64,000 nt of DNA from the NCBI RefSeq assembly GCF_023973145.1, contig NZ_CP099546.1, positions 2,356,001 to 2,420,000 on the forward strand, written 5' to 3'. The DNA is from Natronosalvus vescus. Its GTDB lineage: Archaea > Halobacteriota > Halobacteria > Halobacteriales > Natrialbaceae. Shown piece after piece: positions 35,353 to 44,545 of the stretch. The notes beneath the pieces are model-generated. The model was not told the DNA's origin and made no database searches. It saw only the letters and a list, made by a program, of their open reading frames with translations. The position numbers and the translations under genes were made by a program. Numbering within the stretch: position 1 is the first letter of the stretch; every line of letters begins with the position of its first letter.

Positions 35353-36114
35353 TCACTCTCTGGCAGCATCGACGTCGTCTTGCTCTCCCGCGTCCACGTC
35401 GCCCTCTTCGCCAGCGTCGATGTCGTCCGCTTCGTAGGCGTCCTCGTACTTCTCGAGCGTCTTCTCGTACCCCTCCACCGCCAACTCGTAGGTCTCCCGG
35501 AGGTCGGCGATCGGCTCGAGGCTGGCGTCGACCCGGAGGTCGTTGTAGAACGGCTCGAGTTCGGCCGCCTCGGTGGTCTCGACGACGACGGCCGTACTCT
35601 GGACGCGCAGTTCCTCGCGTTTGTCGCCACCCTCGGTATGTCCGGCCGCAAGCGCATCGATCAGGCGCTCGGCGAGCGGTTCCTCGCCGTCCCGTGCGTT
35701 TTCGTAGGCGTCGGCCGTTGCCTCTATTACCGACTCCCCAGTCAGCAGGTTTCCGGCGACGGTGTAGCCCTCGCCGCTCGTGTGCCCGAACCAGTCCTTG
35801 CAATCCTCGCCCGAAAAGGTGTACGTTCCCTCGCGGTCGACGCCGTGGAGCTGTCGGTTCGAAGCGCCGTCGTCGGCGTTGAGCAGGGCCTCGAGAGCAT
35901 CCTCGACGGCGAGGCCGTCGTCGATGTAGGCGATTCCCTTCCGACCGAGGTCGACGTTGACCAGGCTCTGGGTGGCGACGGCGCCGTTCTCGCTGGCGAA
36001 CGGACAGAGGGTGCCGACGCCAGGCAGTCGCGTTGTCACGGCGACGCCGAATCGATCGTGTTCGTCGCCGTCGTCTCCCTCGTAGGTCTCGTGGACGCAG
36101 ATGCTGAACGTCAT
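35353..36114 (-). CDS. DUF1028 family protein
   Basis: A 253-residue protein of the DUF1028 family, an Ntn-hydrolase-like fold often found in peptidase or transport operons. The N-terminal MTFSICVHETYEGD, then HDRFGVAVTTRLPGVGTLCP and GAVATQSLVNVDLGRKGI are the family pattern, with SFSIVA-type start replaced by TFSICV. Later motifs GNLLTGESVIEATADAYEN and LAERLIDALAAGHTEGGDKR follow. A long acidic tail, rich in Asp/Glu/Ala with repeated DDIDAGE/GDVDAGE units, is haloarchaeal. Biochemical role is unknown. Start MTFSICVH is the family start. Confidence 0.9.
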   Translation of the reverse strand: MTFSICVHETYEGDDGDEHDRFGVAVTTRLPGVGTLCPFASENGAVATQSLVNVDLGRKGIAYIDDGLAVEDALEALLNADDGASNRQLHGVDREGTYTFSGEDCKDWFGHTSGEGYTVAGNLLTGESVIEATADAYENARDGEEPLAERLIDALAAGHTEGGDKREELRVQSTAVVVETTEAAELEPFYNDLRVDASLEPIADLRETYELAVEGYEKTLEKYEDAYEADDIDAGEEGDVDAGEQDDVDAARE

Positions 36115-36193
36115 ACGGCTGTGGTCACGCACTGCGGTGGCAAAAAAGAGAACGTCTCGGCAGGCCGGAACGGGGATCTCTGGAGATCCCGAG

Positions 36194-37714
36194 TTAGAAG
36201 TCCTGCGTCTCGCTCGTCTCGTTCCCTGCTTCGTCGGTCACCGTCAGCCGGACACTGTCGGGGTCGTCACGCGTGCGAACCTCGTGTTCCCCGGACGCAC
36301 TCGAGCCACTGACGCTCGAGGTCTGGCTATCGAGCACGCTCGAGCCATCGAGCAGTTCGGTCGTCACGGTGTCGAGATCGCCGTCCTCGTCGGAGACGGC
36401 CCAGTCGACGTCGGCGCGCGACCAGGGGCCGCTGCCTCGAGCGGCCACGTCGAACTGGTCGATGTCCGGTGCGTTGTCGCCGGTGTCGTCGCCGTCGTCG
36501 CCGTCGTCACCATCATCATCGTCACCATCGTCTCCCTCGATTCCCAGCGAGTTGGCGACGTTCAGTCGACCGGCACCCTGCTCGTTGTCACCGAGTCCGA
36601 TGTCGTCGGCGCCGTCTTTGAGCACCTGTCGAACCTCGCTGTGGTCGTAGCCGGCGCCGATGAGCGTCGCTGCGGCACCGGAGACGTGTGGACAGGCCAT
36701 CGACGTCCCGGAGAACTCGGCGTAGTCGTCTCGGGGAACCGTCGACAGGGTATCGACGCCAGGGGCGGCGAGGTCGACTTCCGGACCGGTCGAGGAGAAG
36801 TCCGCGAGATCGTCGTTCTCGTCGCTCGCGCTGACGGCGATTACTTCGTCGTGGGCGGCGGGGTAGCCGACACAATCGGTACAGGGGCCGTCGTTACCCG
36901 CGGCTGCAACCTGCACTTTCCCCTGTTGGTCAGCGTACTGGACGGCGTCGTGGACGACGTCCGATGCGTCGCCACCGAGGCTCATGCTGAGAATGTCGAC
37001 CTGGTTCTGGTCGGCCGCCCAGGTAATCCCGGCCGCGACGCCGTCCCAGGAACCGCCACCGGAACAGTCGAGCACTTTGACGGCGTGCAGTGTCGCGTCG
37101 GGGGCGACGCCGAGCACGCCCTCGCCGTTATCGGCCGCGGCGGCCGTCCCGGCGCAGTGACTCCCGTGGTCATTGTCGTCGTCCCAGACCTCGAGACACT
37201 CGTCGATATCGTTGCCGCCGCCGAAGGGACCGCCACCACAGTCGGCGTCACATTCGGCGTCGTCGGCCGCCCAGCCTTCGCCGAGGTTCTCCGCGAGCGT
37301 CTCGTGCTGGGGATCGATCCCCGTGTCGATGACGGCGATGTTCGCGCCTGCGCCAGTTTCGCCGTCGCCGATGGCGACGTCGGCGTCGACCTGCTCGATG
37401 CCGTAAGGCGTCGTCTGCAGGGCGTGCATCCGACCGTTAGGCTCGACGTATCGAACGTTCGGACTGTTCCCGAGCGCCTCGAGTGCCGCGTCCGAGAAGC
37501 GACCCGAGACGGCCTTCCCTATTCCACCGAAATCGAGTTCGAAGCGGACGCCGTTCGCCTGCTTTTTGGCGACATCGAAACTAGCGCCAGCCTCGAGTCC
37601 GACGATATACTCGTCGTCGTTCTGCGCGGTTGCTTGCCCGGCGAGTGCGGTCGTTGCAACGCCTGCACCGACACCCTTCAACAGCGTTCTTCGGGATACG
37701 TGTTCACGTGACAT
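36194..37714 (-). CDS. Halolysin-like extracellular subtilase
   Basis: Secreted serine protease (family S8) of 506 residues. A Tat signal SRRTLLKGVGAGVA opens it, then a propeptide/inhibitor I9-like region (~33-95), then the catalytic domain: Asp130 in AVIDTGID, His183 in NDHGSHCAGT, oxyanion Asn274 in AAGND and Ser338 in SGTSMACPH. Several Cys pairs suggest disulfides. After the domain comes a Gly/Asp-rich linker with repeated GDDGDD units, then a C-terminal Ig-like domain (VDWAVSDEDGDLDTVTTELL) that may aid binding to substrate or surface. The start is placed at the Tat leader. A TATA-like AATATAAAG lies about 40-46 bases upstream. Confidence 0.94.
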   Translation of the reverse strand: MSREHVSRRTLLKGVGAGVATTALAGQATAQNDDEYIVGLEAGASFDVAKKQANGVRFELDFGGIGKAVSGRFSDAALEALGNSPNVRYVEPNGRMHALQTTPYGIEQVDADVAIGDGETGAGANIAVIDTGIDPQHETLAENLGEGWAADDAECDADCGGGPFGGGNDIDECLEVWDDDNDHGSHCAGTAAAADNGEGVLGVAPDATLHAVKVLDCSGGGSWDGVAAGITWAADQNQVDILSMSLGGDASDVVHDAVQYADQQGKVQVAAAGNDGPCTDCVGYPAAHDEVIAVSASDENDDLADFSSTGPEVDLAAPGVDTLSTVPRDDYAEFSGTSMACPHVSGAAATLIGAGYDHSEVRQVLKDGADDIGLGDNEQGAGRLNVANSLGIEGDDGDDDDGDDGDDGDDTGDNAPDIDQFDVAARGSGPWSRADVDWAVSDEDGDLDTVTTELLDGSSVLDSQTSSVSGSSASGEHEVRTRDDPDSVRLTVTDEAGNETSETQDF

Positions 37715-37918
37715 GCTATTATCAGCCACACTCACTGCCATCCCATCTTAGAATATAAAGGTTTTGTAATTCCATGCTAAATATGAAGTGGTACCCGGAC
37801 AGAAAAGTTAAGAAGTTATAATTAAGTCGATTACATTTTCACGTTGATAAAATCGAAAATGGTCTGGGGAAGGCGTCTGACGTAAGAACTATACTCACGG
37901 CGCGAAACCGTTGACCCT

Positions 37919-38275
37919 ATGGGATTGATGAGCAAAATTCTCGGAAGTGACCAGAGTCGAACCGCCGACGAGTACGTCGAACTCGACCTCGACGACGTCA
38001 GCGCTTCGGCTGGCGATGCGGCTATGTCCGTTCATATCGCCGAAATCAGCGGACAGGTCGACGCCATCGACATCAAAGACGCCGTCTACGACGGCGATAT
38101 CGTCATCGCGGACATCACGCGTCTGCGAACGAAAGATAGCACGACCGAGCACATCATCGACGAACTCCGCCAGGTCGCTCGCGAGGTCGACGGGGACATC
38201 GTCCAGAAGGGCGACGATCAGATCATCATTACGCCGACCGGTATCCGCATCGGCCGCGAAAAACTGGGTCGCTGA
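37919..38275 (+). CDS. sepF: Archaeal SepF cell-division protein
   Basis: A 118-residue membrane anchor for FtsZ, needed for haloarchaeal division. The N-terminus MGLMSKILGS is the amphipathic membrane-targeting helix. The rest is the SepF core: YVELDLDDVSASAGDAAMSV, then YDGDIVIADITRLRTKDSTT and HIIDELRQVAREVDGDIVQKG. The C-terminal Gly-rich IIITPTGIRIG closes the dimer. A TATA element ACTATA lies 26-31 bases before the ATG. It is divergent from the halolysin gene, which is not a known division partner; ftsZ itself is not in the window. Confidence 0.95.
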   Translation: MGLMSKILGSDQSRTADEYVELDLDDVSASAGDAAMSVHIAEISGQVDAIDIKDAVYDGDIVIADITRLRTKDSTTEHIIDELRQVAREVDGDIVQKGDDQIIITPTGIRIGREKLGR

Positions 38276-38333
38276 CTCGAGATCCATTCACTTCGCCGGA
38301 GTGGCACGGAGCTAATCGCTTCCTCAGATATCC

Positions 38334-39545
38334 TCAGACCAGTACTTCGACCGCGTATCCGTTCGACTCGAGCGCCTCGATCAGCTCCTCGACGTGATCG
38401 TGTCCTCGCGTCTCGAGGTCGATCTCCACTTCGGTGTCGCTCATCCCGATATCCCGTGAGGTGCGATCGTGCTGGATCGCGTAGATGTTCGCCTGGTGGC
38501 CCGAAATAATTGCGAGTAACTCCTCGAGCGTTCCCGGCCTGTCTTTGAGCACCGTTTTGAGCTTGAGATAGCGGCCTGTCTCGACCAGGCCGCGGACGAC
38601 CACCGTCGTGAGCATGTTCAGATCGATGTTGCCCCCGCACAGTGCCGGGACGATCACCTCGCCCTCCTCGTAGTCGAAGCGATCGAACAGCAACGCCGCC
38701 AGCGGCACGGCACCGGCTCCCTCGACGACCGTTTTCGACCGCTCGAGCAGGTGAACGACGGCCATGGCGATCTGTTCGTCGGTGACGGTGACGACCTCGT
38801 CGACGTACTCCTGGATGATCGGGAACGTCCGCTCGCCGACTCGGCGTGTCGCGATCCCGTCGGCGATCGTGTCGACGCTATCGATGGTGACGACCGACCC
38901 CTTCTCGAGTGAGTCGGCGACGCTCGAGGCACCGGCTGACTGGACGCCGACGATGCGCGTATCGGGCTTTCTGGCTTTGATCGCGGTCGCGATACCGGCG
39001 ATGAGGCCCCCGCCGCCGATCGGGACGATCACGGTGTCGACATCCGGGCAGTCCTCGAGGATCTCGAGGCCGATGGTTCCCTGCCCGGCCATCACGTACT
39101 CGTCGTCGAAGGCGTGGACGTACGTGCGACCTTCCTCGTGTTCGATCTCGTGTGCACGCTTGGCGGCAGCATCGTAGTTTGCCCCCGAGAGGACGACCTC
39201 GGCTCCGTAGCTCCGGGTCGCTTTGACCTTCGCGATGGGGGCGTGTTCGGGCATGACGATCTTCGAGTCGACACCGGCCCGCGTGGCCGCCAGCGCGACC
39301 CCCTGGGCGTGGTTTCCAGCACTGGCTGTCACGACACCTGCTGCCTGTTCGGCCTCCGAGAGGGTCTGGATGCGATTCGTCGCTCCGCGGATCTTGAACG
39401 CTCCCGTCCGCTGGAAGTTCTCGAGTTTCAGGGAGACCTCCGCGCCGGTCATCGCGGAGTAGGTGTGTGAGTACGTCAGCGGCGTGTGTCGCGACGTCTC
39501 CCGAACCCGTTCTCGGGCCTCGAGGACGTCCGAAAGCTCGAGCAT
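38334..39545 (-). CDS. ilvA: Threonine ammonia-lyase (ACT type)
   Basis: PLP enzyme of 403 residues that deaminates threonine to 2-oxobutyrate, for isoleucine synthesis or catabolism. PLP lysine is Lys51 in TGAFKIRGATN. The SAGNHAQGVA substrate loop and PIGGGGLIAGI (PLP phosphate) fit. After the catalytic domain, a single ACT domain (~325-403, LKTVLKDRPGTLEELLAIIS) provides amino-acid feedback. This arrangement matches the TdcB-like archaeal form rather than the two-ACT biosynthetic IlvA. The start MLELSDVLEA is well supported; the extension lacks similarity. It converges on sepF. Confidence 0.93.
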   Translation of the reverse strand: MLELSDVLEARERVRETSRHTPLTYSHTYSAMTGAEVSLKLENFQRTGAFKIRGATNRIQTLSEAEQAAGVVTASAGNHAQGVALAATRAGVDSKIVMPEHAPIAKVKATRSYGAEVVLSGANYDAAAKRAHEIEHEEGRTYVHAFDDEYVMAGQGTIGLEILEDCPDVDTVIVPIGGGGLIAGIATAIKARKPDTRIVGVQSAGASSVADSLEKGSVVTIDSVDTIADGIATRRVGERTFPIIQEYVDEVVTVTDEQIAMAVVHLLERSKTVVEGAGAVPLAALLFDRFDYEEGEVIVPALCGGNIDLNMLTTVVVRGLVETGRYLKLKTVLKDRPGTLEELLAIISGHQANIYAIQHDRTSRDIGMSDTEVEIDLETRGHDHVEELIEALESNGYAVEVLV

Positions 39546-39721
39546 ACACGCAGGTACTCGACAACTGGGGTAAAGGATTGCTGTTGGCGGTCGGTCGACA
39601 CACGGTCGTTCGCGTCGCTCTGTCGGTTGGGTTACAAAAGCGCGCTGCCGGGCGCAGACAGCACGACAGGGAATACAGGGTATGCACGGCGTGTGACGTG
39701 CGACTGTATACGAGCACCCGA

Positions 39722-39732
39722 GATATATAAAT
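39722..39732 (+). promoter_or_regulatory. Strong TATA box with no obvious downstream gene
   Basis: GATATATAAAT is the best TATA match in the 350-base gap between ilvA and the MATE gene. No frame of useful length starts 25-40 bases downstream. It may drive a small RNA or an alternative MATE transcript with a long leader, or face the other way. Confidence 0.4.
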
Positions 39733-39787
39733 CTCATGCCCGCGGAGTGAAAGTGTAATCGACAGACTGCGCCGGGTTGAAACGGCT

Positions 39788-39802
39788 GTCTGACGGTCAG
39801 AC
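39788..39802. promoter_or_regulatory. 15-bp perfect palindrome upstream of MATE gene
   Basis: GTCTGAC-G-GTCAGAC is an exact 7-bp inverted repeat with a one-base centre. It lies 95-109 bases before the MATE start and ~60 bases downstream of the orphan TATA box. It has the shape of a dimeric repressor site. The gap shows no other structure. Confidence 0.55.
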
Positions 39803-39865
39803 GACGCCCGTCATTCGGGGGTCGTTCTCACGGTTTCGTTCCCGAGTGTTTTGCTCCTACCGGAG

Positions 39866-39873
39866 GTATAAAC
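39866..39873 (+). promoter_or_regulatory. TATA element of MATE gene
   Basis: GTATAAAC is 24-31 bases ahead of the ATG, a standard leaderless placement. Confidence 0.6.
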
Positions 39874-39896
39874 GACCCCCGGCGGGTTCGGTTCGT

Positions 39897-41294
39897 ATGG
39901 GCTCGAGTCCGGACGCCACCGAAGCGCTGAGCGCGCGCGTATTCGCGGTGTGGAAACGCGTGCTTGCGCTCGCCTGGCCGATCATGGCCGAGCAGACCAC
40001 GCGCACGCTGATGCGCACGGTCGACATCATCGTGACGGGGCTGCTCTCGCCGGCCGCGATTGCCGCTATCGGACTCGCCGACCTCTACGCACGGCTCCCG
40101 CTACGGATCGGGCTCGGCCTCGGTGGCGGCGCCATCGCCCTCTCGAGTCAGGACACCGGTAGCGGCGCGACGAATACGCGAGACGAGGCGATCACGCAGG
40201 CGATCCTCCTTGGGGCGATTACGGGTGTCCCGTTCATGATCCTGGGCGTTCTCCTAAGCGAATTCGCGATCGAAATCCTCGGCGCTGAGGCCGACGTCGT
40301 CACCTACGGTGCGATCTATCTCGCAATTATCATGGTGACCGCACCGGCCCGCCACGTCGGCATCATCGCGGCGCGAGCGCTTCAGGGAACGGGCGATACG
40401 GTCTCGCCGATGGTCGTCAACGTCATCGCGAACCTCCTCAACGTGTCCGGTTCGGTCGTCCTCGGCCTCGGCATGTTCGGTGCACCGCGTCTCGAGGTCG
40501 TCGGCGTCGGCCTGGCGACGGCCGCAGCGAACGTGTTCACCGCGCTGGCCCTGCTCGTCGTCATCGCCGGCCCCTGGCGCCAGAGTTCCCTTGTCAGGCC
40601 GACCGACTGGGTCATCGCCAGGCAGTTGCTCACCGTCAGCGCGCCACGAATCGCCGAGGGGCTGGTCGCGACGGTCATCGAGTTCCCGTTCAACTCGATC
40701 CTGCTCATGATCAGCACGGAGGCCAACGCCGCCTACCAGGTCGGTCGTCGACTCTACCAGCAGATATCGAGCCCACTTTCGCGGGGATACAACGTGGCCG
40801 CGAGCATCGTCGTCGGTCAGTACCTCGGGGAAGGCGACCCCGAGGCGGCCCGGTTCAACGGCTGGGCCATCGCCGGCCTGGGGCTGGCGACCGTCGGGGT
40901 CATCGGCGTCGTTCTCGCGGCCTTCGCCCACCAGTTCGTCTACATCTTCACCACCGACCCGGAAACGGTCGGCCACGCCGTCACCTTCGCGCAGGCGTAC
41001 GGACTCAGCGCTCCGTTCCTTGTCGTCTACATCGCCATCGCCGGTTCGCTCCAGGGTGCCGGCGAAACGTTCATTCCGTTTCTCGCCCGCTCGAGCGGCC
41101 TCTTTCTGTTCTACCTGTGTTTCTCCTACGTCACCGCTATCTACCTGGGCTACGGCGTGCTCGGCGTCGCTGCGGGCGTGTTCCTCTACTACCTCTGGGC
41201 GCTGCTCATCGTCGGCTGGGCGTACGTCCACCGCGACTGGGCCGGCAAGGCCGCCCGAATGATGGCCGAACGCGGCACCAGGGCGGACGATTGA
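39897..41294 (+). CDS. MATE family efflux transporter
   Basis: Multidrug and toxin extrusion exporter of 465 residues with 12 predicted helices in two similar halves. Family signs are the N-terminal LAWPIMAEQTTRTLMRTVDI, AARALQGTGDTVSPM after helix 4, and the second-half ISTEANAAYQVGRRLYQQI with VGQYLGEGDPEAARF. Such proteins exchange cationic drugs or metabolites for Na+ or H+; the substrate is unknown. The ATG is chosen from the TATA spacing. A palindrome upstream may make it inducible. The gene ends against a long inverted repeat shared with the converging purU. Confidence 0.92.
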   Translation: MGSSPDATEALSARVFAVWKRVLALAWPIMAEQTTRTLMRTVDIIVTGLLSPAAIAAIGLADLYARLPLRIGLGLGGGAIALSSQDTGSGATNTRDEAITQAILLGAITGVPFMILGVLLSEFAIEILGAEADVVTYGAIYLAIIMVTAPARHVGIIAARALQGTGDTVSPMVVNVIANLLNVSGSVVLGLGMFGAPRLEVVGVGLATAAANVFTALALLVVIAGPWRQSSLVRPTDWVIARQLLTVSAPRIAEGLVATVIEFPFNSILLMISTEANAAYQVGRRLYQQISSPLSRGYNVAASIVVGQYLGEGDPEAARFNGWAIAGLGLATVGVIGVVLAAFAHQFVYIFTTDPETVGHAVTFAQAYGLSAPFLVVYIAIAGSLQGAGETFIPFLARSSGLFLFYLCFSYVTAIYLGYGVLGVAAGVFLYYLWALLIVGWAYVHRDWAGKAARMMAERGTRADD

Positions 41295-41377
41295 CGGGGA
41301 CGATTCTCACGGTTGCCAGTGATTTTCGGCCCATGCGGATCACCGACGGAAGTGACGACACCGATCTCGCTCATAGC

Positions 41378-41447
41378 GATTCGTGGAAGTCCTGTGACAC
41401 TCGAGTGGTAACGGCTTGCCTCGAGTGTCTCGACAGTTCCACGAATC
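41378..41447. repeat. 70-bp nested inverted repeat between MATE and purU
   Basis: GATTCGTGGAA (41378-41388) pairs exactly with TTCCACGAATC (41437-41447), and GACACTCGAG (41396-41405) pairs with CTCGAGTGTC (41420-41429). The two paired blocks are separated by an unpaired 7-base bulge on each arm, and the loop is 14 bases. It lies between converging stops, immediately beside the purU stop, so it may terminate transcripts from both sides. Its elaborate build also fits a dispersed palindromic element. Confidence 0.8.
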
Positions 41448-41451
41448 ACTC

Positions 41452-42399
41452 TCAGTCATCGCCCAGCGCACTCGTGAGTCCATCGACCGGCCGATCCGGC
41501 GTCACGTCCTCGAGTTCCGGCGGGAGGCCGAGCTGGTAGCCAGTGCCGTTCTCCCGCACCGTCGTCCTGCCACGGTGAACCGACACGTCGCCGTTGAGGT
41601 GAAGCTGCACCGCCTCGAGCAAGGCTTCGGCCTCCAGTGGCTGTCCCCGGGCTTTCATCGCCGCGAGGTCGGCGTCGTCGGGCACGTCGAACGCCCGCTG
41701 GGCGATGACCGGCCCCTGGTCGAGATCCGTGGTGACGTAGTGGGCGGTGACGCCGGCGACGCGAACACCCTCCTCGATCGCCTGTCGGTAGGCCTCCGCA
41801 CCGGGGAACGCCGGCAACAACGACGGGTGGACGTTGATGATCCGATCCTCGTACCGGAAGACGACGTTCGGACTCAGAATCCGCATATAACGGGCGAGTA
41901 CGATCAGGTCGGCGTCGTACTCGGCGAGCAATGCGAGGAGTTCGTCCTCGTTCTGCTGCCCGTTCTCCCCGCCGATGTCGTGAAACGGCACGTCGTAGTG
42001 GTCGGCCACCGGCTCCAGCGTGTCGTGGTTCCCGATGACGACGCTGATATCGGCACCGAGCCGGTCGTTCGCCCAGGCCTCGAACAGTGCTTCGAGACAG
42101 TGGCTCTCCTTCGTCACGAGGACGGCGATTTGCTGGTTGTCGCGATCGGCGGGGAATCGCACCTGGACGTCGAGCCCCAGGTCGTCGCCCAGTTCCTCGA
42201 GATCGGCTCGTAACGTGGCCTCCGTACAGCCCATATCACTGGTGTCGACGGCGAGGCACATCCGGAAGACGCCGTCGCGAACGGCCTGATCCAGATCCTC
42301 GATGTTGCAGCCGTGCTCGAACAGCAGGGTTGTCACCCGGGCGATCAACCCGGTGTCGTCTCCCCCGACGACCGTGATCTCGGTGAGGTCGGTCGTCAT
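41452..42399 (-). CDS. purU: Formyltetrahydrofolate deformylase
   Basis: Cytosolic hydrolase of 315 residues that releases formate from 10-formyl-THF, balancing one-carbon pools and supplying formate to purine synthesis. An N-terminal ACT-type domain (~3-80, TEITVVGGDDTGLIARVTTLL) precedes the formyltransferase fold. The catalytic set is seen in INVHPSLLPAFPGAEAY (Asn, His), GVTAHYVTTDLDQGPVI (His, Asp) and the SHCLEALFEAW helix. The C-terminal ~45 residues are an extension in haloarchaeal members. Start at MTTDLTEITV. The stop lies four bases from the long inverted repeat. Confidence 0.93.
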   Translation of the reverse strand: MTTDLTEITVVGGDDTGLIARVTTLLFEHGCNIEDLDQAVRDGVFRMCLAVDTSDMGCTEATLRADLEELGDDLGLDVQVRFPADRDNQQIAVLVTKESHCLEALFEAWANDRLGADISVVIGNHDTLEPVADHYDVPFHDIGGENGQQNEDELLALLAEYDADLIVLARYMRILSPNVVFRYEDRIINVHPSLLPAFPGAEAYRQAIEEGVRVAGVTAHYVTTDLDQGPVIAQRAFDVPDDADLAAMKARGQPLEAEALLEAVQLHLNGDVSVHRGRTTVRENGTGYQLGLPPELEDVTPDRPVDGLTSALGDD

Positions 42400-42583
42400 A
42401 GATACCACCGTCGACGCGGTCGCCGACACGGGTGTTGCTCGAGCGTTCGCTGAGACATTAGCTCCGTCTCAGGGATCCGGTGGGCAAAAACCCTCTTTTC
42501 GACGTACGATTTGCCAGCGCGTTTTTCGCCACGGCTCCACCTGACGGGGCCGTAATACGTCGGTTCGGGCGGAAACCGGATCG

Positions 42584-43183
42584 CTATTCCTCCGGCGAGA
42601 CGCCGACCTCGGGCGGATGACGCTTCGACTCGACCGTCGTCGCCACGAGTTCGCCGTACTCAGCCGCGGAGAGGTCGCCCGCGTTGAATCGGGCCGCCCA
42701 GTCCGTCTCGACCGTCGCGCTTCCGAAGGAGGCCGGTGCGGCGTCGAGAATCGTGATCGCGAGCGCCGCGAAGTCGTTCCCGTTCTCGATGAGGGCGGCG
42801 TAGGCGCCGGCTATCGGGGCGACGTCGTGGAGATTACCCTCCTCGTAAAGCAACGTGTTCACGTACTCGATCGAAAGGACGTCGCTCACCTGTTCGACGG
42901 CTTCGACCTCGAGGGCGTACTCGTCGAACGCGGCCGCGAACGCCTCGACATCGTCGATGTCCTCGTCGGCCATCTCCTCGATGCGCTCCGCAAGGATGTC
43001 GGTTCGTTCCCGAACCGGGAGTTCCGGCGACAGGTCGGTGGTCGGCCACTTCGTATTCGGCGGCAATTCCTGGCCAACCTCCTCGGTACAGCCCGCGAGC
43101 AACGCGGCGCTGGCGAGTCCGCCGAGACGCAGGGCTCCTCGTCGCGATATCCTCGTTCGATCCCCCGGTGGTGAGTCTCCCAT
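42584..43183 (-). CDS. Tat-exported lipoprotein, unknown function
   Basis: A 199-residue lipoprotein. A Tat signal SRRGALRLGGLASAALLAGC gives lipidated Cys32. The mature part is mainly acidic helices: TDILAERIEEMADEDIDDVE, AFAAAFDEYALEVEAVEQV, then an alanine-rich AGAYAALIENGNDFAALAIT. I recognise no family. It is divergent from the Na+/H+ antiporter gene, with about 90 bases between starts, so both promoters lie in that short gap. A role at the cell surface is inferred only from the lipobox. Confidence 0.78.
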   Translation of the reverse strand: MGDSPPGDRTRISRRGALRLGGLASAALLAGCTEEVGQELPPNTKWPTTDLSPELPVRERTDILAERIEEMADEDIDDVEAFAAAFDEYALEVEAVEQVSDVLSIEYVNTLLYEEGNLHDVAPIAGAYAALIENGNDFAALAITILDAAPASFGSATVETDWAARFNAGDLSAAEYGELVATTVESKRHPPEVGVSPEE

Positions 43184-43272
43184 GTCACGGAGTACCGGTT
43201 TCCGAATCAACGTCTCTGTGCTTGCTACTGTCGGGTTTCCATTTTTTACGCGTCCTCGTATTGAGCGTCTAC

Positions 43273-44535
43273 GTGACGCTCGAGTTGTACGATATCGGCC
43301 TGGTCGTGATCGGAATCGTCCTGTTCGGCGTCGCCGTGCTTCCGCGTTTCGCCGCGGGTCGAGCGATTTCGCTCCCGATTGTCTTCGTCGGCTTCGGTAT
43401 GCTCGCGTTCGGGTTACCCGTCGGATTGCCGCCACCGGATCCACTCGAGCAGGGGGAGACCACGGAACGGTTGGCCGAGTTCGGCGTCATCATCGCACTG
43501 ATGGCGGTCGGCCTGAAGATCGATCGGCCGCCGGGGCTTCGCGAGTGGTCGTCGACGTGGCGTCTGCTCGCTATCACGATGCCGTTGTCGATCGCGGGGG
43601 CGGCATTTCTGGGGTGGTGGTACGTCGGCCTCCTCGCACCGACGGCGATACTTCTCGGGGCCTGCATCGCCCCCACGGATCCCGTGCTGGCGTCGGAGGT
43701 GCAAGTCGAGGAACCGGGTAAAGGTCAGGAGGAAGAACTCTCAGAAACGGGGTTGAGTGGGAAGGACGAGGTTCGGTTCGCGCTCTCCTCGGAGGCCGGC
43801 CTGAACGACGGGTTCGCGTTTCCGTTCACGAACCTGGCGATCGCCGTTGCACTCGTCGGCCTATCGCCGACGAACTGGGTAGGCGAGTGGATACTCGTCG
43901 ACGTGGGATATCGGATCGTGGTTGGTGTCGCACTGGGCGTCGTTCTCGGCTGGGTCACGGCCAAGTTGGTTTTCGCGACCGAACCCGAGACCGAAATCGC
44001 CGAATCCGTTCAGGGACTCGAGGCGGTCGCCGGAACACTCGTCATTTACGGCCTTACCGAGTTGGCCGGCGGGTACGGGTTCATCGCCGTGTTCGTCGCT
44101 GCCGTCACGATCCGCGACTCCGAACGCACCCACGAGTACAACGAGTCGCTGCACGAGATCAGCGAACTCGCCGAACAGATCGCGATGGGCGTGATCATGG
44201 TATTTTTCGGCGGCGCTATCGTCGGCGGCCTCCTCGCTCCGCTCACCGTCGAGGCGTTGATCGCCGCCATCGCGATCGTGTTTCTCGTCCGGCCGCTGGC
44301 CGGGGTGATCGGTCTCGTCGGTTTCGACGCCGACTGGTCGAGTCAAGGGGTGATCGCGTTCTTCGGCATTCGGGGAATCGGCTCGTTCTACTACCTCTCT
44401 CACGGCCTGAACGAAGCCGCGTTTACCGACGCCGATCTCCTCTGGGCGTTGGTCGGCACCGTCGTCGTGATCTCGATCGTCGTCCACGGGATTACGGCGA
44501 CTCCGGCCGTTAATCGGGTTCGGCGCTCGGACTGA
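43273..44535 (+). CDS. Cation:proton antiporter, CPA1/NhaP type
   Basis: Membrane antiporter of 420 residues with about 12 helices that likely exports Na+ for H+. The transport core signature is IAPTDPVLASEVQVEEPGKG (acidic residues after TDP) and SSEAGLNDGFAFPFTNLA with the paired Asn-Asp of CPA1 proteins, then FFGIRGIGSFYYL. The start is uncertain: a GTG 25-30 bases after TTTTTTACG gives a leaderless start and a clean first helix. The longer GTG at 43168 would overlap the divergent lipoprotein gene. There is no TrkA-type regulatory domain. Fits sodium homeostasis in a halophile. Confidence 0.88.
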   Translation: MTLELYDIGLVVIGIVLFGVAVLPRFAAGRAISLPIVFVGFGMLAFGLPVGLPPPDPLEQGETTERLAEFGVIIALMAVGLKIDRPPGLREWSSTWRLLAITMPLSIAGAAFLGWWYVGLLAPTAILLGACIAPTDPVLASEVQVEEPGKGQEEELSETGLSGKDEVRFALSSEAGLNDGFAFPFTNLAIAVALVGLSPTNWVGEWILVDVGYRIVVGVALGVVLGWVTAKLVFATEPETEIAESVQGLEAVAGTLVIYGLTELAGGYGFIAVFVAAVTIRDSERTHEYNESLHEISELAEQIAMGVIMVFFGGAIVGGLLAPLTVEALIAAIAIVFLVRPLAGVIGLVGFDADWSSQGVIAFFGIRGIGSFYYLSHGLNEAAFTDADLLWALVGTVVVISIVVHGITATPAVNRVRRSD

Positions 44536-44545
44536 GTTCTCGAGT

